Below the pieces are notes generated by a model. It was not told the DNA's origin. It searched no databases and was given only the letters and a program-made list of their open reading frames with translations. The position numbers and the translations under genes are program-made. Source: Deltaproteobacteria bacterium (GTDB taxonomy: Bacteria > Myxococcota > UBA727 > VGSZ01). Taken from it: DNA of 40,066 bases. This document shows positions 32,911 through 40,066 of this stretch, piece after piece (the stretch's first letter is position 1; every line of letters begins with the position of its first letter). Location: contig VGSZ01000014.1 in assembly GCA_016874845.1 (NCBI GenBank), forward strand, positions 1-40,066. Reading direction: 5' to 3'.

Positions 32911-33942
32911 GTGCTGGCGGAGCGCACGCAGTCCGTCGGGCGCTACGCCCCCTCGCCCACCGGCGACCTGCACGTCGGCAACGCCTTCGCCGCCGTCGTG
33001 ACGTGGGCGCGCGCGCGGCAACGACGCGGTTGTTGCCTGCTGCGCATCGAGGATCTCGACACGCCGCGCGTCGTCGCTGGTGCCGCCGGGCGGATCGTGA
33101 AGGACTGCGCTGCCCTGGGCCTCGCCTTCGATCCCTTCGTGGTCGCCGACGCCGCCGGCGACGAGGCCGTGCAGGACGGCGTCGTCTGGCAGTCGCGTCG
33201 GACGCGCGCCTACGCCGATGCGCTGCAGGCGCTCGTGGACGACGGCCTCGTGTTCGCCTGCCGCTGCTCGCGCAGGGACCTGCAGCGCGCCGCGTCGGCG
33301 CCGCACGCCGGCGACGAGGGCCCGGTGTACCCGGGTACGTGCCGCGAGCTCGGCATCCCGCTGGATGCTCCCGACGTCGCCCTGCGCGTGCGCGTCGACC
33401 GTCTCGCGCGGCGCCACGGCGATCCGGGCCACGGCGCTGCGGGCCACAGCGCCGTCGTCGCCGTCGACGACGCCTGGCAGGGCTGCTTCGCCCACGATGT
33501 CACCACCGACGTCGGCGACTTCGTCGTGCGCCGGCGCGACGGCCTGTTTTCGTATCAGCTGGCGGTCGTCGTCGACGACCGCTGGCAGGGCGTCACCGAG
33601 GTGGTACGGGGCGCCGACCTGTTGGCGTCGGCGCCGCGGCAGATCCTGCTGCACCGCGCGCTCGCCGCGTCCGACGGGACGCCGCCTCGGCCGCCGTCGT
33701 TCGCCCACCTGCCGCTGCTCGTCGACGGCGACGGCCAACGGCTGAGCAAGCGGTCGCCGCAGGCGCCGGGGCTCTTGGGCGCGGTGCTGCAGCAGACGTC
33801 GGCGCCGGCGTTGATCGGTCACTTCGCGGCGCTGCTCGGCGTCGTCGTCGCCGGCGCCCGGCTCACTGTCGAGGAATTCGCCGCGCTGCCGCTCGAGGCG
33901 GCGCTACAGCGACCCACCGTGGGTTGGGCGCCGCCGGGCTGA
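32911..33942 (+). CDS. gluQ: Glutamyl-Q tRNA(Asp) synthetase
   Basis: The 343-residue protein is a class I synthetase core without an anticodon-binding domain, the hallmark of GluQRS. The N-terminal GRYAPSPTGDLHVGN carries the HIGH-like signature. A zinc-site Cys cluster (FACRCSRRD...YPGTCRE) is present, and QRLSKRS is the KMSKS-like loop. It glutamylates the queuosine base of tRNA(Asp). It begins with GTG 1 nt after the permease stop, so translation is probably coupled, though no functional link is evident. The C-terminus (about 300-343) is longer than the minimal enzyme. Confidence 0.93.
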   Translation: MLAERTQSVGRYAPSPTGDLHVGNAFAAVVTWARARQRRGCCLLRIEDLDTPRVVAGAAGRIVKDCAALGLAFDPFVVADAAGDEAVQDGVVWQSRRTRAYADALQALVDDGLVFACRCSRRDLQRAASAPHAGDEGPVYPGTCRELGIPLDAPDVALRVRVDRLARRHGDPGHGAAGHSAVVAVDDAWQGCFAHDVTTDVGDFVVRRRDGLFSYQLAVVVDDRWQGVTEVVRGADLLASAPRQILLHRALAASDGTPPRPPSFAHLPLLVDGDGQRLSKRSPQAPGLLGAVLQQTSAPALIGHFAALLGVVVAGARLTVEEFAALPLEAALQRPTVGWAPPG

Positions 33943-34023
33943 CGGCAAGGCGGGGCAGCGCGAGCGGCGGCCTATCGACGCCGACGACGGCCGCTGTATC
34001 GTCGTGCTGGTGGTGCATCCCCG

Positions 34024-36240
34024 ATGGTGAAGACAGCGCTCGTCGTCGAAGATGACAATGGCATGCAGGCCGTCGTGCGCGAGGCGCTCGAGGCCGCCGG
34101 GCTGCAGGTGTTGGTCGAAAAAGACGGCGACTGGGCCTTCAAGGCGCTGCAGCGGCGGCTGCCCGACGTGCTCGTGACCGACCTGCTGCTGCCGCAGATC
34201 GGCGGCTTCGAGCTGATCGAGAAGCTGCGGGCGCTGCCCGGTGGCGAGCACGTCGCTGTTGTCGTCATGTCCGGCATCTACAAGTCGGCGCGCCACAAGC
34301 GGCAGGCCACCGAGAAGCTCGGCGCCGTCGCCTGCCTCGACAAGCCCTTCGCCCTCGAAGAGCTCGTCGTCGTCGTGCAGCAGGCCGTAGGCGAGGCGCC
34401 GAAGAAGCGCCGCGCCGCCGACAGCGGTCTGCCGAAGGCGCCCAAGCCGCAGGCTCACGGCAGCGTCCGCGCCGAGGGCATGGTCGACGATCCCCTCGCC
34501 GACTTCGACAGCCGCCTTGACAAGAGCGATGGCGAGCGCGCCGGCCAGAGCCTGCCCGCCGAGCGCACCGTGCGCGGGAACCTGAAGAACAAAAGGTTCC
34601 CGGAGGTGCTCGCTCAAATGTATCGTTGGAAGGCGACTGGAGCGCTGCTGGTCCGTCGGGGAAGGATCAAGAAAATCGTCTACGTCAAGGACGGCTATCC
34701 CGTCTTCGTGAAGTCGAACCTGATGTCCGAGTGCCTGGGTCGTGTGCTCGTGCGCGAGAAGATGATCAGCGAGGACGAGTGCGAGCGCTCGCTGGTCATC
34801 GCGAAGAGCCCCGCCGGCGGCGGGCGCCAGCAGGGCACGGTGCTCATCGAGATGGGCGCGCTGTCGCCGCACAACCTCGTCTTCGCCCTGCAGCTACAGC
34901 TCGAGCAGAAGCTGTTCGATGTCTTCGCCTGGCCAGACGGCGACTACCAGTTCAGCGCCCGCATCGAACTGCCGGCGCAGTCGGTGCAACTCGACATGAC
35001 GCTGGTCACCATCGTCAGCGAGGGCGTGCGCCGCAAGTTCACCGACACGCAGCTGCAGGACCTGCTCGAGCCGTTCCTCGACGCGTTCGTCGGTCCGCAC
35101 CCCGAGCCGGGGATGCGCGTCGAGGACCTGCCGCTCGAGCTCGACGAGCGCGCCCTGGTCGACCGCATCGACGGCCGCCGCACGCTGCGTGACCTGGTAG
35201 CCCACGGCGGCATGCCGCCCCGGGCGGCCCGGCAGCTGCTGTACGCGTTGATCGCCGCCGAGATCGTGCTGCCCTCGATGCGCCCCGCGCGCTCCGGCGC
35301 GCGCGGCGACGAGCGTCCATCGACGCCGCCGGCCGCGTCGTCGTCGTCGGCGTCGATGGCGGCGTTGCCGCCGTCGCCGCTGGCGACGCGGACGACGCCG
35401 CCGCCCCTGCCGAAGAAGCGTGAGAGCACGGCCCCGCTGCCACTGCAGGCGGCAGTGACGACATCGCCGTCGTTGCCACCGCGCCGCTCGGCCGCCGGTG
35501 ATCCGGTGCTCGCCCCCGCCGCCCTCGCTGAGGTCGTCAGCGTCGAGGAGCTCCGCGCCCGCCTCGTCGAGCGGGCGCGGCTGTGGAAGCGCCAGAACCA
35601 CTTCGAGGCCCTCGGCGTCAGCCAGCGCGCCGGCGTCGACGAGCTCCAGCGCGCCTATCAGGCCCTCGTGCGCGACCTGCACCCCGACCGCCTGCGCCGG
35701 ACCAGCGACGGCGCGCTGCCCGCCGACGCCCGCGCCCTGGCCGACCAGCTGCACCACCAGCTCACCACGGCGTTCGAGACGTTGTCCGACGAGCGCCGCC
35801 GCGCCGACTACGCCGCCCGCCTCACACCGGGGCCCCGCACCGCGGCGTCCGACGACATCACCCGCTTGCTCAAGGCCGACACGGCGTTTCGCAAGGGCGA
35901 GGCGGCCCTCGACGCCGAGCGCCTCGCCGACGCCGTCGTCCACTTCCGCGACGCTGCTGGCCTCTTCCCCGACGAGGGCGAGTTCCAGGCGTCGCTGGCG
36001 TGGGCGCTGTACCGGCAGGCCCCCGACGACCCTGTCGTGCAGGTCGACGTGATCGGCCGCCTGCAGCGCGCCACCGAGCTCGCGCCCCGCTACGACCGCG
36101 GCTGGCTGTGGTTCGGCCGCGTCCTGCAACGCGCCGGGCGCCCCGGCGAGGCGCTGAAGCAGTTCGAGCGCGCCTTGCAGTGCAACCCCGACAGCCGCGA
36201 CGCGCAAAGCGAGCTGCAGCTGCTCGCTCCGGCCCGCTGA
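34024..36240 (+). CDS. Response-regulator receiver - PATAN (DUF4388) - J-domain - TPR protein
   Basis: The 738-residue cytoplasmic protein has four modules. (1) REC (1-122): phosphoacceptor Asp53 (VTDLLLP), Ser in VVVMSG and Lys107 (LDKPF) are present, so it can be phosphorylated. (2) A PATAN/DUF4388 domain (about 180-310, NLKNKRFPEVLAQMYRWKATGALLV), common in myxobacterial signalling and motility proteins. (3) After a Pro/Ala/Ser-rich linker, a J domain (about 523-600) with intact HPD starting at His553, which would stimulate a DnaK/Hsp70 ATPase. (4) C-terminal TPR-like helices (about 615-735). No kinase gene is adjacent. It may couple a phosphorelay signal to chaperone action or complex assembly (inference). 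Confidence 0.92.
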   Translation: MVKTALVVEDDNGMQAVVREALEAAGLQVLVEKDGDWAFKALQRRLPDVLVTDLLLPQIGGFELIEKLRALPGGEHVAVVVMSGIYKSARHKRQATEKLGAVACLDKPFALEELVVVVQQAVGEAPKKRRAADSGLPKAPKPQAHGSVRAEGMVDDPLADFDSRLDKSDGERAGQSLPAERTVRGNLKNKRFPEVLAQMYRWKATGALLVRRGRIKKIVYVKDGYPVFVKSNLMSECLGRVLVREKMISEDECERSLVIAKSPAGGGRQQGTVLIEMGALSPHNLVFALQLQLEQKLFDVFAWPDGDYQFSARIELPAQSVQLDMTLVTIVSEGVRRKFTDTQLQDLLEPFLDAFVGPHPEPGMRVEDLPLELDERALVDRIDGRRTLRDLVAHGGMPPRAARQLLYALIAAEIVLPSMRPARSGARGDERPSTPPAASSSSASMAALPPSPLATRTTPPPLPKKRESTAPLPLQAAVTTSPSLPPRRSAAGDPVLAPAALAEVVSVEELRARLVERARLWKRQNHFEALGVSQRAGVDELQRAYQALVRDLHPDRLRRTSDGALPADARALADQLHHQLTTAFETLSDERRRADYAARLTPGPRTAASDDITRLLKADTAFRKGEAALDAERLADAVVHFRDAAGLFPDEGEFQASLAWALYRQAPDDPVVQVDVIGRLQRATELAPRYDRGWLWFGRVLQRAGRPGEALKQFERALQCNPDSRDAQSELQLLAPAR

Positions 36241-36305
36241 CGGCCCGTCCCGACGACGCGCACAAAAAGCCAGCGCCCACAGCCACGTCGACGCCTGCGC
36301 CGACC

Positions 36306-37214
36306 TCAGCGCCCGCGACCGCCGAGGACGACGGCGCCGACGAAAAACACTCCACCGACGAGCACCATCGCCGCCCCCGCCGGCACCGGCGTAGCCGCCG
36401 ACACCACCAGCCCCAGCACCCCCGACGCCAGCGCGACGACGACGGCTGTGACGACGTTGCGTCCGAGCCCCGCGCCCCACGCCCGCGCCGTCGCCGCTGG
36501 CAGCACCAGCAGCGCCTCGACCAGCAGTGCGCCCACCACGCGGCTGGCGACGACGACGGCGGCGGCCAGCGCCACGACGAAGGCGAGCTCGGCGAAGAAC
36601 GCCCGCCGGCCGGCGGCCGCCGCGAGCCCCGGGTCGAGGGCGTCGAGCAACAACGCCGGCGCCGCGCCCGCGGCGATGACGGCGACGCCGACGGCGACGA
36701 CGGCGACCACGACGAGGTCGGCCGAGCGCACCGTGAGCGGGCTGCCGAACAGCACGGCCTCGAGCTGGTGGACATTGAAGCGGCGGGTGACGACGACGAG
36801 CGCCGCGACCCCCGCCGCCAGCGACAGCGCGAGGAACACCCCGGTGAGCGTGTCGGCGGGCAGCCGCCCGTGGCGACGCAGGACCACCAGCCACACCGCG
36901 CACAGCCCCGTCGTGCCGAGCAGGCCGACCCACGGCGCGTCGACGGGCTCGCCGAGGGCCACGCCGACGGCGACGCCGGCCATCGCCGCCTGCCCGAGCG
37001 CTGTCGAGAAGAACGCCAGCCGCCGCGCCGTGACGAGCACGCCCAGCGCGCCGAACAGCGGTGTCACCACGAGCACCGCGAGCAGCGCCTTCGCCAGGAA
37101 CGAATGCGCAAACGCCGGCGGCAGCGCGCCGGCCGCCGCCAGCGCCGCGAGCGCGCGCGACAGGGCGTCGACGACGTCGTCGACGACGCCGACCGGCACG
37201 GCGGCGGGGTTCAT
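36306..37214 (-). CDS. Zinc/manganese-type ABC transporter permease (ZnuB-like)
   Basis: The 302-residue membrane protein has about eight hydrophobic segments and the typical ABC-3 family landmarks: TARRLAFFSTALGQAAMAGVA (coupling region) near 65-85, LFGSPLTV and VGALLVEALLVLPAATARAW. It forms the channel of a Zn(II)/Mn(II) importer. Its ATG overlaps the ATPase stop by 4 nt. It is the last gene of the leftward operon and is convergent with the REC-PATAN gene (65 nt gap, no clear terminator). Confidence 0.92.
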   Translation of the reverse strand: MNPAAVPVGVVDDVVDALSRALAALAAAGALPPAFAHSFLAKALLAVLVVTPLFGALGVLVTARRLAFFSTALGQAAMAGVAVGVALGEPVDAPWVGLLGTTGLCAVWLVVLRRHGRLPADTLTGVFLALSLAAGVAALVVVTRRFNVHQLEAVLFGSPLTVRSADLVVVAVVAVGVAVIAAGAAPALLLDALDPGLAAAAGRRAFFAELAFVVALAAAVVVASRVVGALLVEALLVLPAATARAWGAGLGRNVVTAVVVALASGVLGLVVSAATPVPAGAAMVLVGGVFFVGAVVLGGRGR

Positions 37215-37909
37215 CGCGGAGCCTCCGCCGGTGCGAGGCGGGTGACGACGTCGGAGACGGCGGCCACCTGGCGCTCGTCGTGGGAGACCAGCAGCACGCC
37301 GGCGCCGTCGTCACGGGCGCGGCGCACCAGCGCGTCGACGACGGCGCGGCTCGGCGCGTCCACCGACGCCGACGGCTCGTCGAGCAGGCACAGCGCCGGC
37401 CGCGGCAGGACCGCCAGGGCGGTCAGCAGGCGCGCGAGCTCGCCGCCCGACAGCGCCGACAGCGCGCGCCGCGGTGGCACCCGCCCGGCGAGCCCCGCGG
37501 CGTCCAGCGCTGCGTCGACCGCGACGCGGCGCCCGCGCGGCGGCAGCCGGCACAGGTCGGCGACAGTGAGCGGCAGATGCGGCGGCGGCACCAGCCGCTG
37601 CGGCGCGTAGCCGATGTGGTCGGCGTGCACCGCCAGCGTCGAGCGCAGCAGCCCGAGCACGGCGAGCAGCACGCTGGTCTTGCCGGCGCCGTTGTCGCCG
37701 ACGAGCGCGTGCACCTGCCCGGCGACGACGACGAGGTCGAGGCCGTCGACGACGACGCGGGCGCCTGCGCCGTCGCCCCGCCCGTCGCCTCCCCCGCCGC
37801 CGCGCCAGATGCGCGCCTGCCGGGCCACCACCAGCGCCTCCGGCGCCGCAGCCGCCGTCGTCGCCGTCGACGGCGCGCTCGTCGTCGACGCGGACGCCGA
37901 CGACGTCAT
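37211..37909 (-). CDS. Zinc/manganese-type ABC transporter ATP-binding protein (ZnuC-like)
   Basis: The 232-residue protein contains Walker A (GDNGAGKTS), signature LSGGE, Walker B (LCLLDEPSAS) and switch His (VSHDE), so the ATPase appears complete. It energises metal uptake with the adjacent permease. A Ser/Thr/Ala-rich N-terminus and a Gly-rich insert (GGGGGDGRGDGAG) near 38-50 are unusual. It overlaps the binding-protein gene and the permease gene by 4 nt on each side, showing tight translational coupling. Confidence 0.94.
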   Translation of the reverse strand: MTSSASASTTSAPSTATTAAAAPEALVVARQARIWRGGGGGDGRGDGAGARVVVDGLDLVVVAGQVHALVGDNGAGKTSVLLAVLGLLRSTLAVHADHIGYAPQRLVPPPHLPLTVADLCRLPPRGRRVAVDAALDAAGLAGRVPPRRALSALSGGELARLLTALAVLPRPALCLLDEPSASVDAPSRAVVDALVRRARDDGAGVLLVSHDERQVAAVSDVVTRLAPAEAPR

Positions 37910-38808
37910 CGACCGCCCAGCGCCACCACGAGGGTGTCGAGGTTGCGCTTCATCTCGCGCTCGAAGCGGTCGGCGGCGAAGGCGCCGGTGGCGACGTGGC
38001 TGACGACGAAGGTCTTCGCCCCCGCCTGCTCCAGCGGACGGGCGAGCGCGGCGGGGAACTGCTCTTCGGCGAGCACGACGCGGATGCCCTCGCGCTTCAC
38101 CAGCGCGACGACGTCGCCCAACTCGGCCGCGGACGGCAGCAGCCCGTGGGCCGGCTCGACGACGGTGACCAGCTCGATGCCGAGCTCTTGCAGCAGGTAG
38201 CCATAGCCGTCGTGCACGGCGATCACGCGTCGGACTGGCGCGGCCTTCAGGCGCGCCTGCGCGTCGGCGAGCAGGCGACGCAGCCGCTTGCCGTACGCTG
38301 CAGCGTTGTCTTGCAGCTTCGCCGCCACCGCCGGCGGGGCGCCGCCCTGCGCGAGCCGTTGCCCGAGCACGCGGGCGAGCAGCGCGCTCTGCTGCACGGC
38401 GTTGGTCAACGACAGGAACGTGTGGCTGTTCTTGCCCTTGCCCTTGCCCTTGCCGTGGGCCGCGGGCAGCGTCGCCGTCTCGGCATTGATGTCGACCACC
38501 AGCAGGCGCGGGTTGTTCGCCGCGGCGACCATCGCGTCAGCGACGGCGTCGTGGCCGAGGCCGTTTCTCACCAGCACGTCCAGCGACGCCAGGATGGCGA
38601 TGTCGTCGGCGCGCGGCTGGTACGCGTCGACGTCGACGTCGCCGGGCAGCACGGGCACCACCACGACGTCCGTGCCCTGCACGACGTTGTGCACCCACGA
38701 GTGATAGGGGTGCAGCGTCACGCCGACCCGCAGCGGCGCGGCCGCGGCGACGTCGGCCCCCAGACCAGCGACGCCGAGCGCGACGATCACGAACGAGCGA
38801 AGCAACAT
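37906..38808 (-). CDS. Zinc/manganese-type ABC transporter substrate-binding protein (ZnuA-like)
   Basis: From the ATG at 38808 (GAGG upstream) the product has 300 residues and a signal peptide (MLLRSFVIVALGVAGLGADVAAAA). It is a cluster A-I metal-binding protein: HPYHSWVHN near 33-41, NSHTFLS around His129, AVHDGYGYLLQELG and VLAEEQFP. In ZnuA the first metal ligand is His in P-H-x-Y-x-P; here the segment reads DVDVDAYQP with Asp61 in that position. In place of a His-rich loop, residues 119-126 are alternating Gly-Lys. Both features suggest a different metal set or delivery route. It sits second in a four-gene operon. Confidence 0.92.
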   Translation of the reverse strand: MLLRSFVIVALGVAGLGADVAAAAPLRVGVTLHPYHSWVHNVVQGTDVVVVPVLPGDVDVDAYQPRADDIAILASLDVLVRNGLGHDAVADAMVAAANNPRLLVVDINAETATLPAAHGKGKGKGKNSHTFLSLTNAVQQSALLARVLGQRLAQGGAPPAVAAKLQDNAAAYGKRLRRLLADAQARLKAAPVRRVIAVHDGYGYLLQELGIELVTVVEPAHGLLPSAAELGDVVALVKREGIRVVLAEEQFPAALARPLEQAGAKTFVVSHVATGAFAADRFEREMKRNLDTLVVALGGR

Positions 38809-38834
38809 GCGAGGACCTCGGGGCAACACGGCTC

Positions 38835-38870
38835 GGAAGGCACGGCGGAAGGCACGGCGGAAGGCACGTC
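38835..38870. repeat. Three tandem 12-bp units
   Basis: GGAAGGCACGGC occurs twice (38835-38858), then GGAAGGCACGTC (38859-38870). The array fills most of the short gap between the binding-protein start and the stop codon of the upstream gene. It may vary by slippage. Confidence 0.8.
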
Positions 38871-39474
38871 AGAGGGCGCGCACCCGCAGGTAGCCGAGCG
38901 CCACCGGCGCGGCCACACCCCCCGTGTCCGCCGTGGCGACCGACGCTCCGGGCTGACCGCGGGGCACGATCCACACCGACCCATGCAGCCAGCGCGGCGC
39001 GCCGTCGGGGTCGACGACGCGGTGGTGCTCCTCGTCCTGCGCGTCCGACGCCGGCGCCGTGGTCGGCTGCACGTGCAGCAGGAGCGCCGCCAGCGGCGCC
39101 GCGGCGTCGCCGCGGCCGACGTAGACGACGACGTCGCCGTCCACGCGTCGCTCGAAGGTGAACGCCGGGTCGGCAAACGGGGGCACCAGCTCGTCGCGCA
39201 GCGCCGCGACGTCGACGGGGGCACGGGCGGCGACGCCGCGCTCGACGTCGGGCAGGGCAGCGAACGCGGCGCGAACGACGGCGGCCTCGCCCGCCGACAA
39301 CGACGACAGCGCCCGCTCCCACGGCAGCAGCTGGGGCCCCGCGGGGGCGGGGTGCAGGCGGGCGAGCACGGCCATGACGACCACGACCACGGCGGTGAGC
39401 TCGGCGGCGACGCTGCGCACACGGGCGCCGTCGGCTTCGGGCAGCGGGGCGGCGGTGACGGCCGGCGCAGGCAT
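38869..39474 (-). CDS. Membrane-anchored protein of unknown function upstream of the metal importer
   Basis: The 201-residue protein has one N-terminal membrane helix (VAAELTAVVVVVMAVLARL, about 22-40) and an outer domain with PVDVAALRDELVPPF and WLHGSVWIVPRG. From memory it resembles small proteins (DUF6162-like) encoded beside some zinc ABC importers, but I cannot confirm this. It lies 60 nt upstream of the ZnuA-like gene on the same strand, so a helper role in metal uptake is plausible. The region after the helix is mixed alpha/beta with no Cys. Confidence 0.7.
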   Translation of the reverse strand: MPAPAVTAAPLPEADGARVRSVAAELTAVVVVVMAVLARLHPAPAGPQLLPWERALSSLSAGEAAVVRAAFAALPDVERGVAARAPVDVAALRDELVPPFADPAFTFERRVDGDVVVYVGRGDAAAPLAALLLHVQPTTAPASDAQDEEHHRVVDPDGAPRWLHGSVWIVPRGQPGASVATADTGGVAAPVALGYLRVRAL

Positions 39475-39553
39475 ACGGCGAGCGTAGCCGGTGGACGCCG
39501 AAGGAGAAGCCGCGCCGCTTTACGCGGCGGGACGCGCGGCTACCATGGTCACC

Positions 39554-40066
39554 ATGAAGCACCTGTCGTTGGTCGCCGTCGTCGTCCTCGCGTGGTCCGC
39601 CTCGTCGGGCTGCGCGCCGCAGTGCACCACCGAGGAGCCGGCGTACGGCGGCGTCGCCACCGATGAGGTGTGGGCGGTGCTGTACTCCGCGCGCGCCGAC
39701 GCCACCGAGGGCGCCGACGCGCCGACGTTCACGACGCCCGGGGACGGGGCCCGGGTCAGCGTGTCGTCGCTGCAGTTCGCGTGGGACTCGCCCCTGAAGG
39801 TCGCGTCGGCGCCCCTGCCGCTGCCCCGCTTCGCGGGGCCGCGCTCCCGGCGAGCGCCGTCGCTCGTCGACAAGCTCTTCGCATCGGTGGTCCCGTCGGC
39901 CCACGCGCACCTGCCGCCGATCACGTCCGACGTGTATCTGCTCGAGGTCGAGGTGCCGGGGCGCGCCTGCCCGGTGGCCGCCTTGACGAGCGAGCTGTCC
40001 TTCACGTTCGAGGGGCCGGCGTGGGACGAGATCGAGGCGGGGGGAGGCCGGCGAACCGCGCACCTG
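39554..40066 (+). CDS. Predicted lipoprotein of unknown function (3' partial)
   Basis: An uninterrupted frame from the ATG at 39554 runs past the window end (171 codons seen). The N-terminus MKHLSLVAVVVLAWSASSGC is a lipoprotein signal with a SSGC lipobox. An in-frame ATG at 39545 is an alternative start. The mature part has Pro/Arg-rich segments and no recognised domain; one stretch (about 56-75) could be a beta-sandwich strand set. It is divergent from the metal-importer operon across 79 bp, which holds a CGCCGC/GCGGCG dyad around TTTAC. Confidence 0.7.
   Translation, partial: MKHLSLVAVVVLAWSASSGCAPQCTTEEPAYGGVATDEVWAVLYSARADATEGADAPTFTTPGDGARVSVSSLQFAWDSPLKVASAPLPLPRFAGPRSRRAPSLVDKLFASVVPSAHAHLPPITSDVYLLEVEVPGRACPVAALTSELSFTFEGPAWDEIEAGGGRRTAHL

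Noticed and set aside
38835-38870. CRISPR-like or iteron array at the 12-bp tandem repeats
   Set aside because: The units are directly adjacent without spacers and there are only three, so simple slippage is the better explanation.
39475-39553. Zur-type operator for the metal-importer operon
   Set aside because: The intergenic region holds a CGCCGC/GCGGCG dyad but nothing resembling the AT-rich Zur box, so no regulator can be named.

Overview
This 40 kb window is very GC-rich, with strongly G/C-biased third codon positions. It carries several traits of the Myxococcota (myxobacteria and relatives). These are a secreted subtilisin ending in a MYXO-CTERM-like tail (Gly-Gly-Cys, hydrophobic stretch, Arg run), a Gly-Glu-repeat surface protein with a lamin-tail domain, many lipoproteins, a REC-PATAN(DUF4388)-J-TPR protein and a type III PKS locus. 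I infer a myxobacterium-like organism; genus cannot be read from the sequence. There is no phage, insertion sequence, CRISPR array, rRNA or tRNA. No gene-free gap exceeds about 240 bases.

Layout. 1-6.1 kb: the end of a (GE)n/PPC/lamin-tail surface protein, then a leftward series of arfB, guaB, an exported protein of unknown function and a CRP-family regulator. 6.3-11.7 kb: one 1784-residue polypeptide joining an aldehyde dehydrogenase, a class III aminotransferase, a GNAT acyltransferase and a second, apparently catalytically dead, aminotransferase. It is divergent from the CRP gene across a 20-bp-stem inverted repeat. 11.7-18.4 kb: cell-envelope genes (MYXO-CTERM subtilisin, LolA-like protein, PEGA protein, Kelch lipoprotein). 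18.4-20.6 kb: heme O synthase and SCO1, which assemble a heme-copper oxidase, behind a perfect 15-bp palindrome. 20.8-23.5 kb: yggX divergent from a peroxiredoxin / dienoyl-CoA-reductase-like SDR / MECR-like enoyl reductase cluster. 23.5-27.3 kb: an MBL-fold lipoprotein, an F420-dependent NADP reductase-like protein and a Tat-exported flavin amine oxidase. 27.3-29 kb: type III PKS and an isoprenylcysteine-methyltransferase-like enzyme overlapping by 4 nt. 29-31.2 kb: M14 carboxypeptidase with a possible leader ORF, and a small Cys-rich lipoprotein with a strong terminator. 31.3-34 kb: NCS1 permease and glutamyl-Q tRNA(Asp) synthetase. 34-36.2 kb: the REC-PATAN-J-TPR protein. 36.3-39.5 kb: a leftward four-gene zinc/manganese-type ABC importer operon. 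The window ends inside a lipoprotein gene.

The most unusual element is the four-domain fusion. Its parts (N-acyl transfer, omega-transamination, semialdehyde oxidation) match the chemical steps of acylated diamino-acid catabolism, so it may be a one-polypeptide assembly line with a built-in pseudoenzyme. Second-tier items are the PKS/methyltransferase pair, the Asp-for-His zinc-binding protein with a Lys-Gly loop, the duplicated translation start before the carboxypeptidase, and the REC-PATAN-J-TPR architecture.
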